The notes: generated by a model from the sequence alone, not told the origin. Counted from the stretch's first letter, positions 1 through 5,652 are shown. The stretch is DNA of 6,448 nucleotides from Chloroflexota bacterium (GCA_023392115.1 JAEVZT010000025.1:1-6448), one strand, 5' to 3'. Numbers and translations: made by a program.

Positions 1-23
1 CGAGGCATGGGGCTGGTGGAACT

Positions 24-43
24 AATCTCTATCGTTTGAGATT
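24..43. repeat. Inverted repeat upstream of osmC
   Basis: AATCTC (24-29) and GAGATT (38-43) are exact reverse complements separated by 8 bases. The right arm overlaps a TTGAGA hexamer (36-41) that could be a -35 box, although no convincing -10 box follows at normal spacing. It could be an operator for the peroxide-resistance gene downstream or a chance palindrome. The remainder of 1-113 shows no gene and only a short tandem GGTGC (46-55). Confidence 0.25.
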
Positions 44-99
44 TCGGTGCGGTGCGGGGATGCTTAGGGTCTAGCGATAAGTCACCACAAATCACATAC

Positions 100-105
100 A
101 AGGAG
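100..105 (+). promoter_or_regulatory. Ribosome binding site of osmC
   Basis: AAGGAG lies 8 bases before the ATG at 114. This is near-ideal spacing and supports that start. Confidence 0.8.
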
Positions 106-113
106 ACTCTACT

Positions 114-539
114 ATGCCCGCACGTACCGCACAGGCTGTTTGGAATGGGAATTTGCAGGAAGGAAGCGGGAATCTGAAGGTCGGAAGCGGCGCGTTCGAA
201 GGCGCGTACAACTTCCGATCGCGCTTTGAAGACGGCGCAGCGACGAATCCCGAAGAACTGCTCGGCGCGGCGCACGCCGGATGCTTCTCGATGGCGCTGG
301 CATCCCGGCTCGCGCGCGAAGGCTACACGGTCAACAGCGTCGAGACGACGGCGAACGTCCATCTTGAAAAGGGCGAGTCGGGCTTCAAGATTTCGCGGAT
401 CGATCTTGTGACGCGCGGCAGCATCGAGGGGATCGACGAGGGTTACTTCAAGGAAGCTGCCGAAGCGACCAAGTCGGGCTGCATCGTCTCGCAGGCGCTT
501 TCCGCTGTGCCGATGACGGTTGACGCCGCGCTGGCGTAA
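114..539 (+). CDS. osmC: OsmC-family peroxiredoxin (organic hydroperoxide resistance)
   Basis: The 141-residue product has the normal length and layout of the OsmC subfamily, cytoplasmic thiol peroxidases that reduce organic hydroperoxides. The family's two redox cysteines are both present: Cys57 in HAGCFSMAL (peroxidatic) and Cys123 in SGCIVSQAL (resolving). Upstream come the typical NPEELLGAAHAG segment with Glu48 and the Arg35/Arg37 region that assists the catalytic cysteine. The N-terminal strand (AVWNGNLQEGSGNL) is also typical. The start is fixed by AAGGAG at 100-105. The gene stands alone: it has its own terminator at 571-598, and the next transcript begins from a separate promoter. 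Its neighbours give no functional link to the corrinoid importer. The closest alternative is the related Ohr subfamily, but the N-terminal sequence and HAGCFSMAL motif favour OsmC. The function is known from the family and was not tested here. Confidence 0.93.
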   Translation: MPARTAQAVWNGNLQEGSGNLKVGSGAFEGAYNFRSRFEDGAATNPEELLGAAHAGCFSMALASRLAREGYTVNSVETTANVHLEKGESGFKISRIDLVTRGSIEGIDEGYFKEAAEATKSGCIVSQALSAVPMTVDAALA

Positions 540-570
540 GTGCGTCAGCCAAGCGAAGCGAGAAAACCTG

Positions 571-598
571 AAACGCCGGAGTTTCATTCGGCGTTTTT
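571..598 (+). terminator. Intrinsic terminator after osmC
   Basis: AAACGCCG (571-578) pairs perfectly with CGGCGTTT (589-596) around a 10-base loop, and the 3' arm runs into a T tract (594-598). It lies 32 bases past the osmC stop and separates osmC from the riboswitch transcript. Confidence 0.85.
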
Positions 599-630
599 GA
601 TTTCCTGCCCACCAACTTGACGACCACCAG

Positions 631-643
631 ATTGACAGTCAAT
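631..643. repeat. Palindrome over the -35 box
   Basis: ATTGAC-A-GTCAAT is a perfect 6+1+6 inverted repeat that contains the whole TTGACA -35 element. It is placed where a repressor would block RNA polymerase. Half of it is forced by the -35 consensus itself, so chance remains possible. Confidence 0.35.
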
Positions 644-660
644 GCCAGTCCTGTTATGCT
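632..660 (+). promoter_or_regulatory. Sigma70-type promoter of the riboswitch-btuFCD transcript
   Basis: The -35 box TTGACA (632-637) matches consensus exactly. A 17-base spacer leads to the -10 box TATGCT (655-660), and TG at 652-653 gives an extended -10 (TGTTATGCT). Transcription would start near 667, leaving a leader of about 300 nt before the first start codon. The -35 box sits inside a perfect palindrome at 631-643. Confidence 0.75.
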
Positions 661-684
661 CGTGGCTGTAATGTCATAGAGAGC

Positions 685-801
685 CAGCAAGGTGCGCCCA
701 TGCCCGGATGCAGGGCGCGCAATGGGGGAAGCCGGTGAAAGTCCGGCACTGTCGCGCAGCGGTAACGGCAAATGCCGAAGTCCGATGACCCGCCTTCGCT
801 G
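685..801 (+). ncRNA. Cobalamin riboswitch (AdoCbl/B12 aptamer)
   Basis: The segment follows the conserved order of the cobalamin aptamer. P1 can be drawn between 685-692 (CAGCAAGG) and 793-801 (CCTT, bulged C, GCTG). A hairpin arm pairs GCGCCC (694-699) with GGGCGC (713-718). The core AATGGGGGAAG (721-731) leads into P5, where GCCGG (731-735) pairs with CCGGC (743-747) around TGAAAGT. The B12-box-like GGCACTG (745-751), then CGCGCAGCGGTAA (753-765), a small hairpin CGGC-AAAT-GCCG (766-777) and AAGTCCGATGACCCGCC (778-794) complete it. It binds a cobalamin and lowers expression of the genes downstream. A terminator (861-883) follows as an expression platform, and a vitamin B12-type importer follows that. 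The aptamer subclass and preferred corrinoid cannot be told from the bases alone. Confidence 0.95.
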
Positions 802-830
802 TCACTCGTGATCCACCTTCGCGTAAAAAG

Positions 831-864
831 GGGGAGCGGGTATGAGTCTAACTCCACGCTTCCC
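831..864 (+). promoter_or_regulatory. Candidate antiterminator hairpin of the riboswitch
   Basis: GGGGAGCG (831-838) can pair with CGCTTCCC (857-864) over 8 bp, one of them G-U. An inner GAGT (844-847)/ACTC (851-854) pairing is also possible. The 3' arm uses bases 861-864, which belong to the 5' arm of the terminator, so the two structures exclude each other. An alternative partner is GGGAAGC (726-732) in the aptamer core, which pairs perfectly with GCTTCCC (858-864). The pairings are visible in the sequence; their use in regulation is inferred. Confidence 0.5.
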
Positions 865-883
865 GCCACACGGCGGGATTTTT
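861..883 (+). terminator. Riboswitch-controlled intrinsic terminator
   Basis: TCCCGCC (861-867) and GGCGGGA (872-878) form a perfect 7-bp stem with a 4-base loop, followed by five Ts (879-883). It lies 59 bases after the aptamer and 81 bases before the btuF start. This is the standard placement for a cobalamin-bound OFF switch acting by premature termination. Confidence 0.9.
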
Positions 884-914
884 GATCCACAACAGCCGCA
901 GCATGGCTCATTAT

Positions 915-953
915 CTCCTGCGCGTAGGTCTTCGCCTATTCTCGTATCAGGAG
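915..953 (+). promoter_or_regulatory. Possible Shine-Dalgarno-sequestering hairpin before btuF
   Basis: CTCCTG (915-920) is the exact complement of CAGGAG (948-953), which contains the Shine-Dalgarno core of the next gene. The 27-base loop could be closed further by TAGG (925-928)/CCTA (935-938). It would hide the ribosome binding site in transcripts that escape the terminator. Pairings of six bases with a purine-rich SD occur readily by chance, so confidence is low. Confidence 0.35.
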
Positions 954-955
954 GG
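949..955 (+). promoter_or_regulatory. Ribosome binding site that fixes the btuF start
   Basis: AGGAGGG lies about 10 bases before the ATG at 965. The in-frame ATG at 956 is too close to it to be used. The in-frame ATG at 842 lies upstream of the terminator. Confidence 0.8.
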
Positions 956-964
956 ATGTTTACC

Positions 965-2137
965 ATGCGCTTGCTTTTCCGACTCACTGCCATTCTTTTC
1001 ATCGTACTGCCGACCGTGAGCATCGGTCGGGCGCAGACCAACGTCACCGGGTGCGTCGAAGACTATCAGCCGGGCGTCGACTATTTCCCCGCGCGCGCTG
1101 AGGTCGAATACGCCGATGGCTTCGCCGTCGAATACTTCGACAATTACAAAGTCGTCGAGGTCTTGACGCCGTGGGCAGGGGCAGACGAGACGTACACCTA
1201 TGTCCTCGTGCAGTGCGGCACACCCGCGCCGGAGGGATTTGACGATGCGACGGTCGTCGAAGTTCCGGTCGAGTCGATCGTCGTCATGTCGACAACGTAT
1301 CTGCCGCCGCTGGTCGAACTTGACCTGCTCGACACGCTGGTCGCCGTCGACGAGCACGATTTCGTCTACAGCCCCGAAGTGCGCAAGCGCATCGACGCAG
1401 GGGATGTGATCGAAGTCGGCGGTGGCACGCTCGTCAACGTCGAACAGGTGCTGAACCTCGACGCTGACTTAATCATGACCTATGGCATCGGCAGCCCGGA
1501 TTACGACGCACATCCCGCGCTGATCAATGCAGGACTCGACGTGGTGCTGAACGCCGATTACATGGAAACTTCACCGCTTGGACGCGCCGAATGGCTCAAG
1601 TTCATGGCGCTGTTCTACAACCGCGAAGCCGACGCCAACGCCCTGTTTGACGAAATTGTCGGCAATTACGAGGCGCTTTCGGCGCTGTCAGAGGCGGTCG
1701 AAGCTCGCCCGCAGGTGATGGTCAATGCCATGTTCGGGGATACGTGGTACGCCGCCGGAGGGAGCAGCTACATCGCGCGGTTGATCGCTGACGCGGGCGG
1801 GGATTATGTGTGGGCGGATGACGAATCGACCGGCGCGCTGGCGCTGTCGTTCGAAGCGGCGTACGACAGGGCACAGGACGCCGACGTCTGGCTCAACCCG
1901 AACTTCTGGTTCACGCTTGAAGAAGGACTGGCAGAAGACGAACGCTACGGCGAATTCGACGCTTTCGCCAACGGACAGGTCTACAACAGTAACGCGCAGG
2001 TGACACCCCTCGGCGGGAATAATTCGGGCGAACTCGGGGCGATGCGACCAGACATCACGCTGGCAGACCTGATCGCCATCTTCCATCCGGAATTGCTGCC
2101 GGATCACGATCTCGTCTTCTATCGACGGCTAGAATGA
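965..2137 (+). CDS. btuF: Periplasmic corrinoid-binding protein of an ABC importer (BtuF-like)
   Basis: The 390-residue exported protein belongs to the class III (Peripla_BP_2) binding proteins for cobalamin, haem and iron-siderophores. Residues 1-23 form a signal peptide (Arg2 and Arg6, hydrophobic 7-18, end at GRA-Q). Residues 44-90 (EYADGFAVEYFDNYKVVEVL, PWAGADETYTYVLV) form a strand-rich start. The binding fold runs from about residue 95 (VVEVPVESIVVMSTTYLPPLVEL) to 370. NVEQVLNLDADLIMTYG, the GRAEWLKF helix with Glu209, and TWYAAGGSSYIARLIADAGGDYVW are typical. The family docks on permease arginines through conserved glutamates, and Glu209 is a candidate. The start at 965 is chosen from its AGGAGGG and the signal peptide; a start at 842 would put coding sequence across the terminator. 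Cys30 and Cys84 may form a disulfide. VTGC at 27-30 formally resembles a lipobox but lies far beyond the hydrophobic core. Cobalamin as substrate rests on the riboswitch; the fold alone would equally fit an iron complex or haem. Confidence 0.85.
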   Translation: MRLLFRLTAILFIVLPTVSIGRAQTNVTGCVEDYQPGVDYFPARAEVEYADGFAVEYFDNYKVVEVLTPWAGADETYTYVLVQCGTPAPEGFDDATVVEVPVESIVVMSTTYLPPLVELDLLDTLVAVDEHDFVYSPEVRKRIDAGDVIEVGGGTLVNVEQVLNLDADLIMTYGIGSPDYDAHPALINAGLDVVLNADYMETSPLGRAEWLKFMALFYNREADANALFDEIVGNYEALSALSEAVEARPQVMVNAMFGDTWYAAGGSSYIARLIADAGGDYVWADDESTGALALSFEAAYDRAQDADVWLNPNFWFTLEEGLAEDERYGEFDAFANGQVYNSNAQVTPLGGNNSGELGAMRPDITLADLIAIFHPELLPDHDLVFYRRLE

Positions 2138-2144
2138 GGGATAT

Positions 2145-2162
2145 GGGGTGCGTGTGCGCCCC
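2145..2162 (+). other. Intercistronic hairpin between btuF and btuC
   Basis: GGGGTGC (2145-2151) pairs with GCGCCCC (2156-2162), including one G-U, around a GTGT loop in the 36-base gap between the two genes. Only a short TGTTTG follows, so it is a weak terminator at most. Such hairpins can protect the upstream message or reduce read-through, which would favour the binding protein over the permease. That role is inferred. Confidence 0.45.
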
Positions 2163-2173
2163 TGTTTGAGCCT

Positions 2174-3280
2174 ATGACTAAAGAGATGTACATGCAGTCC
2201 GCAAATACGAAAACCGCGCAGGGCGTGGACACCCCTCGTGCGAACCGGCGTTTGTGGATCCTCGGCGGCTTGGCGCTCGCGCTGCCCATCGCGTTCGTTG
2301 TCAGCCTTGCGCTCGGCTCGGTCAGCATTCCTCTCGCCGACGTGGTGGCAATCCTGACAGGCGGTGAACCGGCGCGGACGACGTGGACGACGATCGTCAG
2401 CAACTTTCGCCTGCCGAAGGCGGTAACCGCCGTGCTCGCGGGGTCGGCGCTGTCGATCAGCGGCTTGCTGATGCAGACGCTCTTCCGTAACCCGCTCGCC
2501 GATCCTTACGTGCTCGGCATTAGTTCGGGTGCGAGCCTCGGCGTGGCGCTGATCGTGCTGGTGATGGGTTCGTCGGGGATGTCGCTGCTCGCCGGATTGA
2601 GCTTAGTCGGCGACCTAAGCCTCGTCGTCGCCGCCAGCCTCGGCTCGGCGCTGGTGATGGCGCTGGTGCTTGTTGTCGCGAGGCGCGTTCAAAGCACGAT
2701 GACGCTGCTGATCCTCGGCTTGATGTTCGGTTACGTCACGAGCGCTCTTGTCAGCATTCTGATGCACTTCAGCATTCCCGACCGCATCCAGACCTACGTC
2801 AACTGGACGTTCGGCTCGTTCGGCGGCGTGACGTGGGGGCAAATGCCGCTGCTGGCGGGCGCGCTGGCGATCGGGCATGTGCTGGCGTTCCTGTTCGTCA
2901 AGCCGTTGAACGCGCTGTTGCTCGGCGAAGCCTACGCGCGCAGCATGGGCGTAGATGTGCGCCGGGTTCGTCTGTGGCTGCTCGGAGGCGCTTCTATCCT
3001 CGCCGGGGCGGTGACGGCGTTCTGCGGTCCAATCGGGTTTCTGGGTATTGCCGTGCCGCACCTGTGCCGCAGCCTGCTCAATACGTCGGATCACCGGGCG
3101 CTGCTGCCCGCCGTCACGCTGATGGGCGGGACGCTTGCGCTGATCGCCGACGTGGTGGCGCAAATGCCCGGCACGCAGACGATCCTGCCGCTGAACGCGG
3201 TCACGGCGCTGATCGGCGCGCCAGTCGTCGTGTGGGTCATTCTGCGCCAGCGGAACTTGCGCGAGGCGTTCGGCAGGTGA
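2174..3280 (+). CDS. btuC: ABC transporter permease, FecCD/BtuC family
   Basis: The 368-residue polytopic membrane protein matches the length of BtuC/FecCD permeases, which fold into about ten membrane helices and work as homodimers. The first helix spans about 27-48. Family hallmarks are RLPKAVTAVLAGSALSISG in the second helix region, RNPLADPYVLG (105-115), EAYARSMGVDVRRV from Glu252 (the cytoplasmic coupling segment that touches the ATPase) and GPIGFLGIAVPH (285-296). It forms the channel through which the substrate from the binding protein crosses the inner membrane. In-frame ATGs at 2174, 2186 and 2192 compete. Only weak ribosome sites are seen, and AAAGAG (2180-2185) would best serve 2192, giving 362 residues. 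The stop overlaps the ATPase start by four bases, so translation is probably coupled. Substrate specificity cannot be read from this protein; corrinoid is inferred from the leader. Confidence 0.92.
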   Translation: MTKEMYMQSANTKTAQGVDTPRANRRLWILGGLALALPIAFVVSLALGSVSIPLADVVAILTGGEPARTTWTTIVSNFRLPKAVTAVLAGSALSISGLLMQTLFRNPLADPYVLGISSGASLGVALIVLVMGSSGMSLLAGLSLVGDLSLVVAASLGSALVMALVLVVARRVQSTMTLLILGLMFGYVTSALVSILMHFSIPDRIQTYVNWTFGSFGGVTWGQMPLLAGALAIGHVLAFLFVKPLNALLLGEAYARSMGVDVRRVRLWLLGGASILAGAVTAFCGPIGFLGIAVPHLCRSLLNTSDHRALLPAVTLMGGTLALIADVVAQMPGTQTILPLNAVTALIGAPVVVWVILRQRNLREAFGR

Positions 3281-4287
3281 ACGCGGTCCTTGAAACCCGC
3301 AATCTCGCGATCGGCTACGCGCGGCAGCGGCAGCAGCCGGTTGTCGTCATGTCGAATATCAACACGGCGGCGCTTGGTGGCGAACTGACGTGCCTGTTGG
3401 GACCGAATGGCATCGGCAAGTCAACGTTGATGCGGACGATGGCGGGGATGCAGCCACCGCTCGCAGGACAAGTGCTGCTGACCGGCGAAGACGTCCGCGC
3501 CCTCGACTCGCGGATGTTGGCGAGGCGCTTGAGCATCGTCCTGACCGATCGTGTCGACGTGGGAACCATGTCGGTTTACGATCTGGTCGCGCTCGGTCGC
3601 TACCCGCATACCGATTGGATGAGCCGCCTCAAGCCTGAAGACCGCGAAGCCGTCACCCACGCGCTGGCGATTGTCGGCGCGGCGTCGCTGGCGGAGCGGA
3701 GTATTGCCGAACTGAGCGATGGCGAGCGACAGAAGGTGATGATCGCGCGGGCGCTGGCGCAGGACGCGGCGCTGATGCTGCTTGACGAGCCGACAGCGTT
3801 CCTCGATCTGCCGCGGCGGGTCGAGATCGTCCACCTGCTGCGCGATCTCGCACATCAAACCGGACGCGCTATCGTCATGTCGACGCACGATCTTGATCTG
3901 GCGCTGCGGACGGCGGATCGCGTCTGGCTGATGTCGACCGACGGGGCGTTTCGCGTCGGCGCGCCGGAAGACCTTGTGTTGAGCGGGGCGCTTGAAGCGG
4001 CGTTCGAGAATGAGGGCATGACGTTTGACCGCGAACAGGGCGTGTTTCGCGTCAACAGCCGGCATGGCGGCGCGATCACGGTTTCAGGCGAGGGCACGGC
4101 GGCGATCTGGACGCGGCGCGCGCTCGAACGCGGCGGATTCGACGTTGTGCCAGACGCCGTGGATCGCGTCGAAGTTGTGAAAAGCGGTGATCAAACGCTG
4201 TGGCGCGTTTGCGTGAATGGGGAGGCGCGCGAGTGCGACTCGCTGTACGCGCTCTCAACCCTGCTGCGCGAGCAAAAGCAGGATTGA
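3277..4287 (+). CDS. btuD: ABC transporter ATPase with C-terminal extension (BtuD/FepC-like)
   Basis: This 336-residue ATPase powers the importer. It starts with GTG inside the permease stop (GTGA overlap), with GAGG at 3263-3266 as ribosome site. Visible motifs are Walker A GPNGIGKST (42-50), signature LSDGERQ (146-152), Walker B LMLLDE (166-171), D-loop FLD (175-177) and switch His204 (STHDLDLAL). The Q-loop position reads SIVLTDRVDVGTMSVYDLVALGRYP (86-110), with Thr-Asp where relatives usually have Gln. Family members for B12 or iron siderophores end near residue 255-265; here residues 262-336 form an extra part (GEGTAAIWTRRALERGGFDVV, then a segment with Cys312 and Cys320). From memory, similar ATPases with VLT at the Q-loop and the same tail accompany iron- or haem-type importers of Bacteroidota. 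The upstream open frame to 2833 is only overlap with btuC. Substrate assignment follows the riboswitch. Confidence 0.9.
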   Translation: MNAVLETRNLAIGYARQRQQPVVVMSNINTAALGGELTCLLGPNGIGKSTLMRTMAGMQPPLAGQVLLTGEDVRALDSRMLARRLSIVLTDRVDVGTMSVYDLVALGRYPHTDWMSRLKPEDREAVTHALAIVGAASLAERSIAELSDGERQKVMIARALAQDAALMLLDEPTAFLDLPRRVEIVHLLRDLAHQTGRAIVMSTHDLDLALRTADRVWLMSTDGAFRVGAPEDLVLSGALEAAFENEGMTFDREQGVFRVNSRHGGAITVSGEGTAAIWTRRALERGGFDVVPDAVDRVEVVKSGDQTLWRVCVNGEARECDSLYALSTLLREQKQD

Positions 4288-4296
4288 GGTATTGAC

Positions 4297-4327
4297 GTGC
4301 AGGGCGACCCATCGAATCGCCCCGCAC
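4297..4327. terminator. Hairpin in the convergent gap, candidate two-way terminator
   Basis: GTGC (4297-4300) and GGGCGA (4302-4307) pair with TCGCCC (4317-4322) and GCAC (4324-4327), giving 10 bp interrupted by one A/C mismatch around a 9-base loop. It fills the gap between the ends of the ATPase gene and the isomerase gene. Neither side has a T tract, so it is not a classical intrinsic terminator. It could stop or stabilise both messages. Confidence 0.5.
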
Positions 4328-4339
4328 ATCCGCACTCGC

Positions 4340-5587
4340 TCATTCCACGCGCAATTCGCGGCGCAGCACATCGCTGAACAGGCGCTCGTAAGTGCTCATG
4401 GCAACGCCTTGGCTGAGCCACGTCTCGGCGGGCGCTGTGAATTCCGCCGGATAGGTGATGCTCACGGTGGCGACGAAGCTGCCACGCTGCCAGTGCGTCA
4501 CCGCGTCAACGGCGGCGGTTTCGCAAACCGTTCGTTCCTGTGTGTAGACAGGGTAGGGCACGGCTTCTGGCGCGTTCTCGGTGAAGCCCGCCTCGGTCGC
4601 CATTTCGCCATAGAAACCGTCTTCAAGCGCCGCGCGCGCGTCATCCGGCGATCCAAAGCGGTCAAGCGAATAGCTGATCGCCATGAACGGGAGTGCCTGA
4701 AGATCGCAGGCGGCGTTGGTGACGCGGTTGGCGGCGCGGAAATCGAAATTGTGGGTTTCAAGGAACTCGGCAAAGTCGGCTTGCAGCCCTTCGGGGGCGG
4801 TCGCGGCGACTTCTTCGGCGCTCAGGATGCCGCTCGTTTCCTCGTCGATCAACAGCGCTTCAGGCAGCTGCCCGACGATCAGGTCGAGATGTTCCTGAAG
4901 TTCAGCCTCGGTTGCCGGTGCGGGCGCTTCATATGTCGTGTCAACAACCGCCGGATCGGTGAGGATGACGACGGTTTCGAGCGCTGTCCCCGGCTCGGTC
5001 GCGGTCGCCGGGTCGCGCAGCTCGATGGCGCGAACGTTCTCCTCGCCTTCGAGGACTTCGCCGAAGATCGTGTGTCTGAAATCGAGATGCGTCGCCGGCG
5101 CGGTGGTGATAAAGAACTGGCTGCCGTTCGACATCGGCTGCCCGGTGTTCGCCATTGCCAACCAGCCGGAGCGGTCAAACGTCAGGAATCCGGCGAATTC
5201 GTCCTGAAAACCGTAGCCGGGTCCACCCGTACCGGTGGCGGTCGGGTCGCCGCCCTGCGCCATGAAGCCCTGAATTACGCGGTGGAAGGTGGTGTTGTCG
5301 TAATAGCCCTGCTGCGCCAGAAAGACGAAGCTGTTGACGGTGACGGGAGCAAACTCCTCGAACAGGTCGATGTAAACCGCGCCCGCTTCGGTACAGAACA
5401 CGGCGCGGTAGTCAACGCCTGCTTCGAGCACCTGTTCCGGCTCGCTAAACTCGCGCGTTTCCGGCTCGACAGGCTCGGCGGCGGCGCAGATTTCCTCGGG
5501 AGTCTGCGCATCCTGCGCGACAGCTACGCCCACGCTCAACACGCCGATCAGCGTCAGCGCCAGCGCGAAATGGAGCAACTTCTTCAT
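4340..5587 (-). CDS. Exported cyclophilin-type peptidyl-prolyl isomerase with unassigned C-terminal domain
   Basis: The 415-residue protein begins with a signal peptide (MKKLLHF, hydrophobic to about 22, cleavage after AVA at 24) and would act outside the cytoplasmic membrane, turning X-Pro bonds cis/trans during folding. The cyclophilin domain spans about 60-215. It shows FHRVIQGFMAQGGDP with catalytic Arg103 and Gln111, GSQFFIT (155-161) and LDFRHTIFG with His172. The usual Trp of human cyclophilin A is Phe170, as is common in bacteria. Residues 220-415 match no family I recognise and contain an acidic helical stretch and later strands. Four cysteines (34, 65, 294, 355) could form two disulfides. 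I prefer the ATG at 5587 because GAGGAG (5594-5599) touches the upstream ATG at 5593 directly but has a 6-base spacer to 5587. The gene lies 65 bases after the glycosidase on the same strand and may be partly cotranscribed. No functional link to the importer is visible. Confidence 0.9.
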   Translation of the reverse strand: MKKLLHFALALTLIGVLSVGVAVAQDAQTPEEICAAAEPVEPETREFSEPEQVLEAGVDYRAVFCTEAGAVYIDLFEEFAPVTVNSFVFLAQQGYYDNTTFHRVIQGFMAQGGDPTATGTGGPGYGFQDEFAGFLTFDRSGWLAMANTGQPMSNGSQFFITTAPATHLDFRHTIFGEVLEGEENVRAIELRDPATATEPGTALETVVILTDPAVVDTTYEAPAPATEAELQEHLDLIVGQLPEALLIDEETSGILSAEEVAATAPEGLQADFAEFLETHNFDFRAANRVTNAACDLQALPFMAISYSLDRFGSPDDARAALEDGFYGEMATEAGFTENAPEAVPYPVYTQERTVCETAAVDAVTHWQRGSFVATVSITYPAEFTAPAETWLSQGVAMSTYERLFSDVLRRELRVE

Positions 5588-5593
5588 GTTCAT

Positions 5594-5599
5594 CTCCTC
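5594..5599 (-). promoter_or_regulatory. Ribosome binding site that decides the isomerase start
   Basis: GAGGAG on the minus strand has zero spacing to the ATG at 5593 and six bases to the ATG at 5587. It therefore supports the second ATG. Confidence 0.7.
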
Positions 5600-5617
5600 A
5601 AGTTGGTTAGGGATGAT

Positions 5618-5647
5618 ATTCTACTCGCTTTTCGATCGGCGTCGAAA
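5618..5647 (-). promoter_or_regulatory. Possible promoter with inverted repeat upstream of the isomerase gene
   Basis: On the minus strand TAGAAT (5618-5623) resembles a -10 box. A weak -35 candidate TTTCGA (5642-5647) lies 18 bases upstream. The -35 hexamer is one arm of a perfect inverted repeat, TTTCGA-N6-TCGAAA (5630-5647), which might be an operator. Only three of six -35 bases match consensus, so this is tentative. Confidence 0.35.
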
Positions 5648-5652
5648 GCCTT

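Noticed and set aside
60..100. A -10 box for osmC (TAGGGT at 65-70 or GATAAG at 76-81)
   Set aside because: Neither lies at 16-18 bases from the TTGAGA at 36-41, and no other -35 fits, so no osmC promoter is called.
448..911. Minus-strand open frames across the riboswitch (448-771 and 654-911)
   Set aside because: They run antisense through the osmC 3' end, the promoter and the aptamer. The base conservation there is explained by RNA structure, and the translations show no motif.
2615..3163. Minus-strand frame of 182 codons inside btuC
   Set aside because: The translation is Arg/Gln/His-rich, the usual antisense image of a Leu/Ala/Val-rich membrane protein.
2833..3276. N-terminal extension of the ATPase frame back to 2833
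   Set aside because: The extra 148 codons overlap the conserved permease region in another frame and read as low-complexity Arg/Ala/Gly. The GTG at 3277 with GAGG upstream begins exactly where ABC ATPase homology begins.
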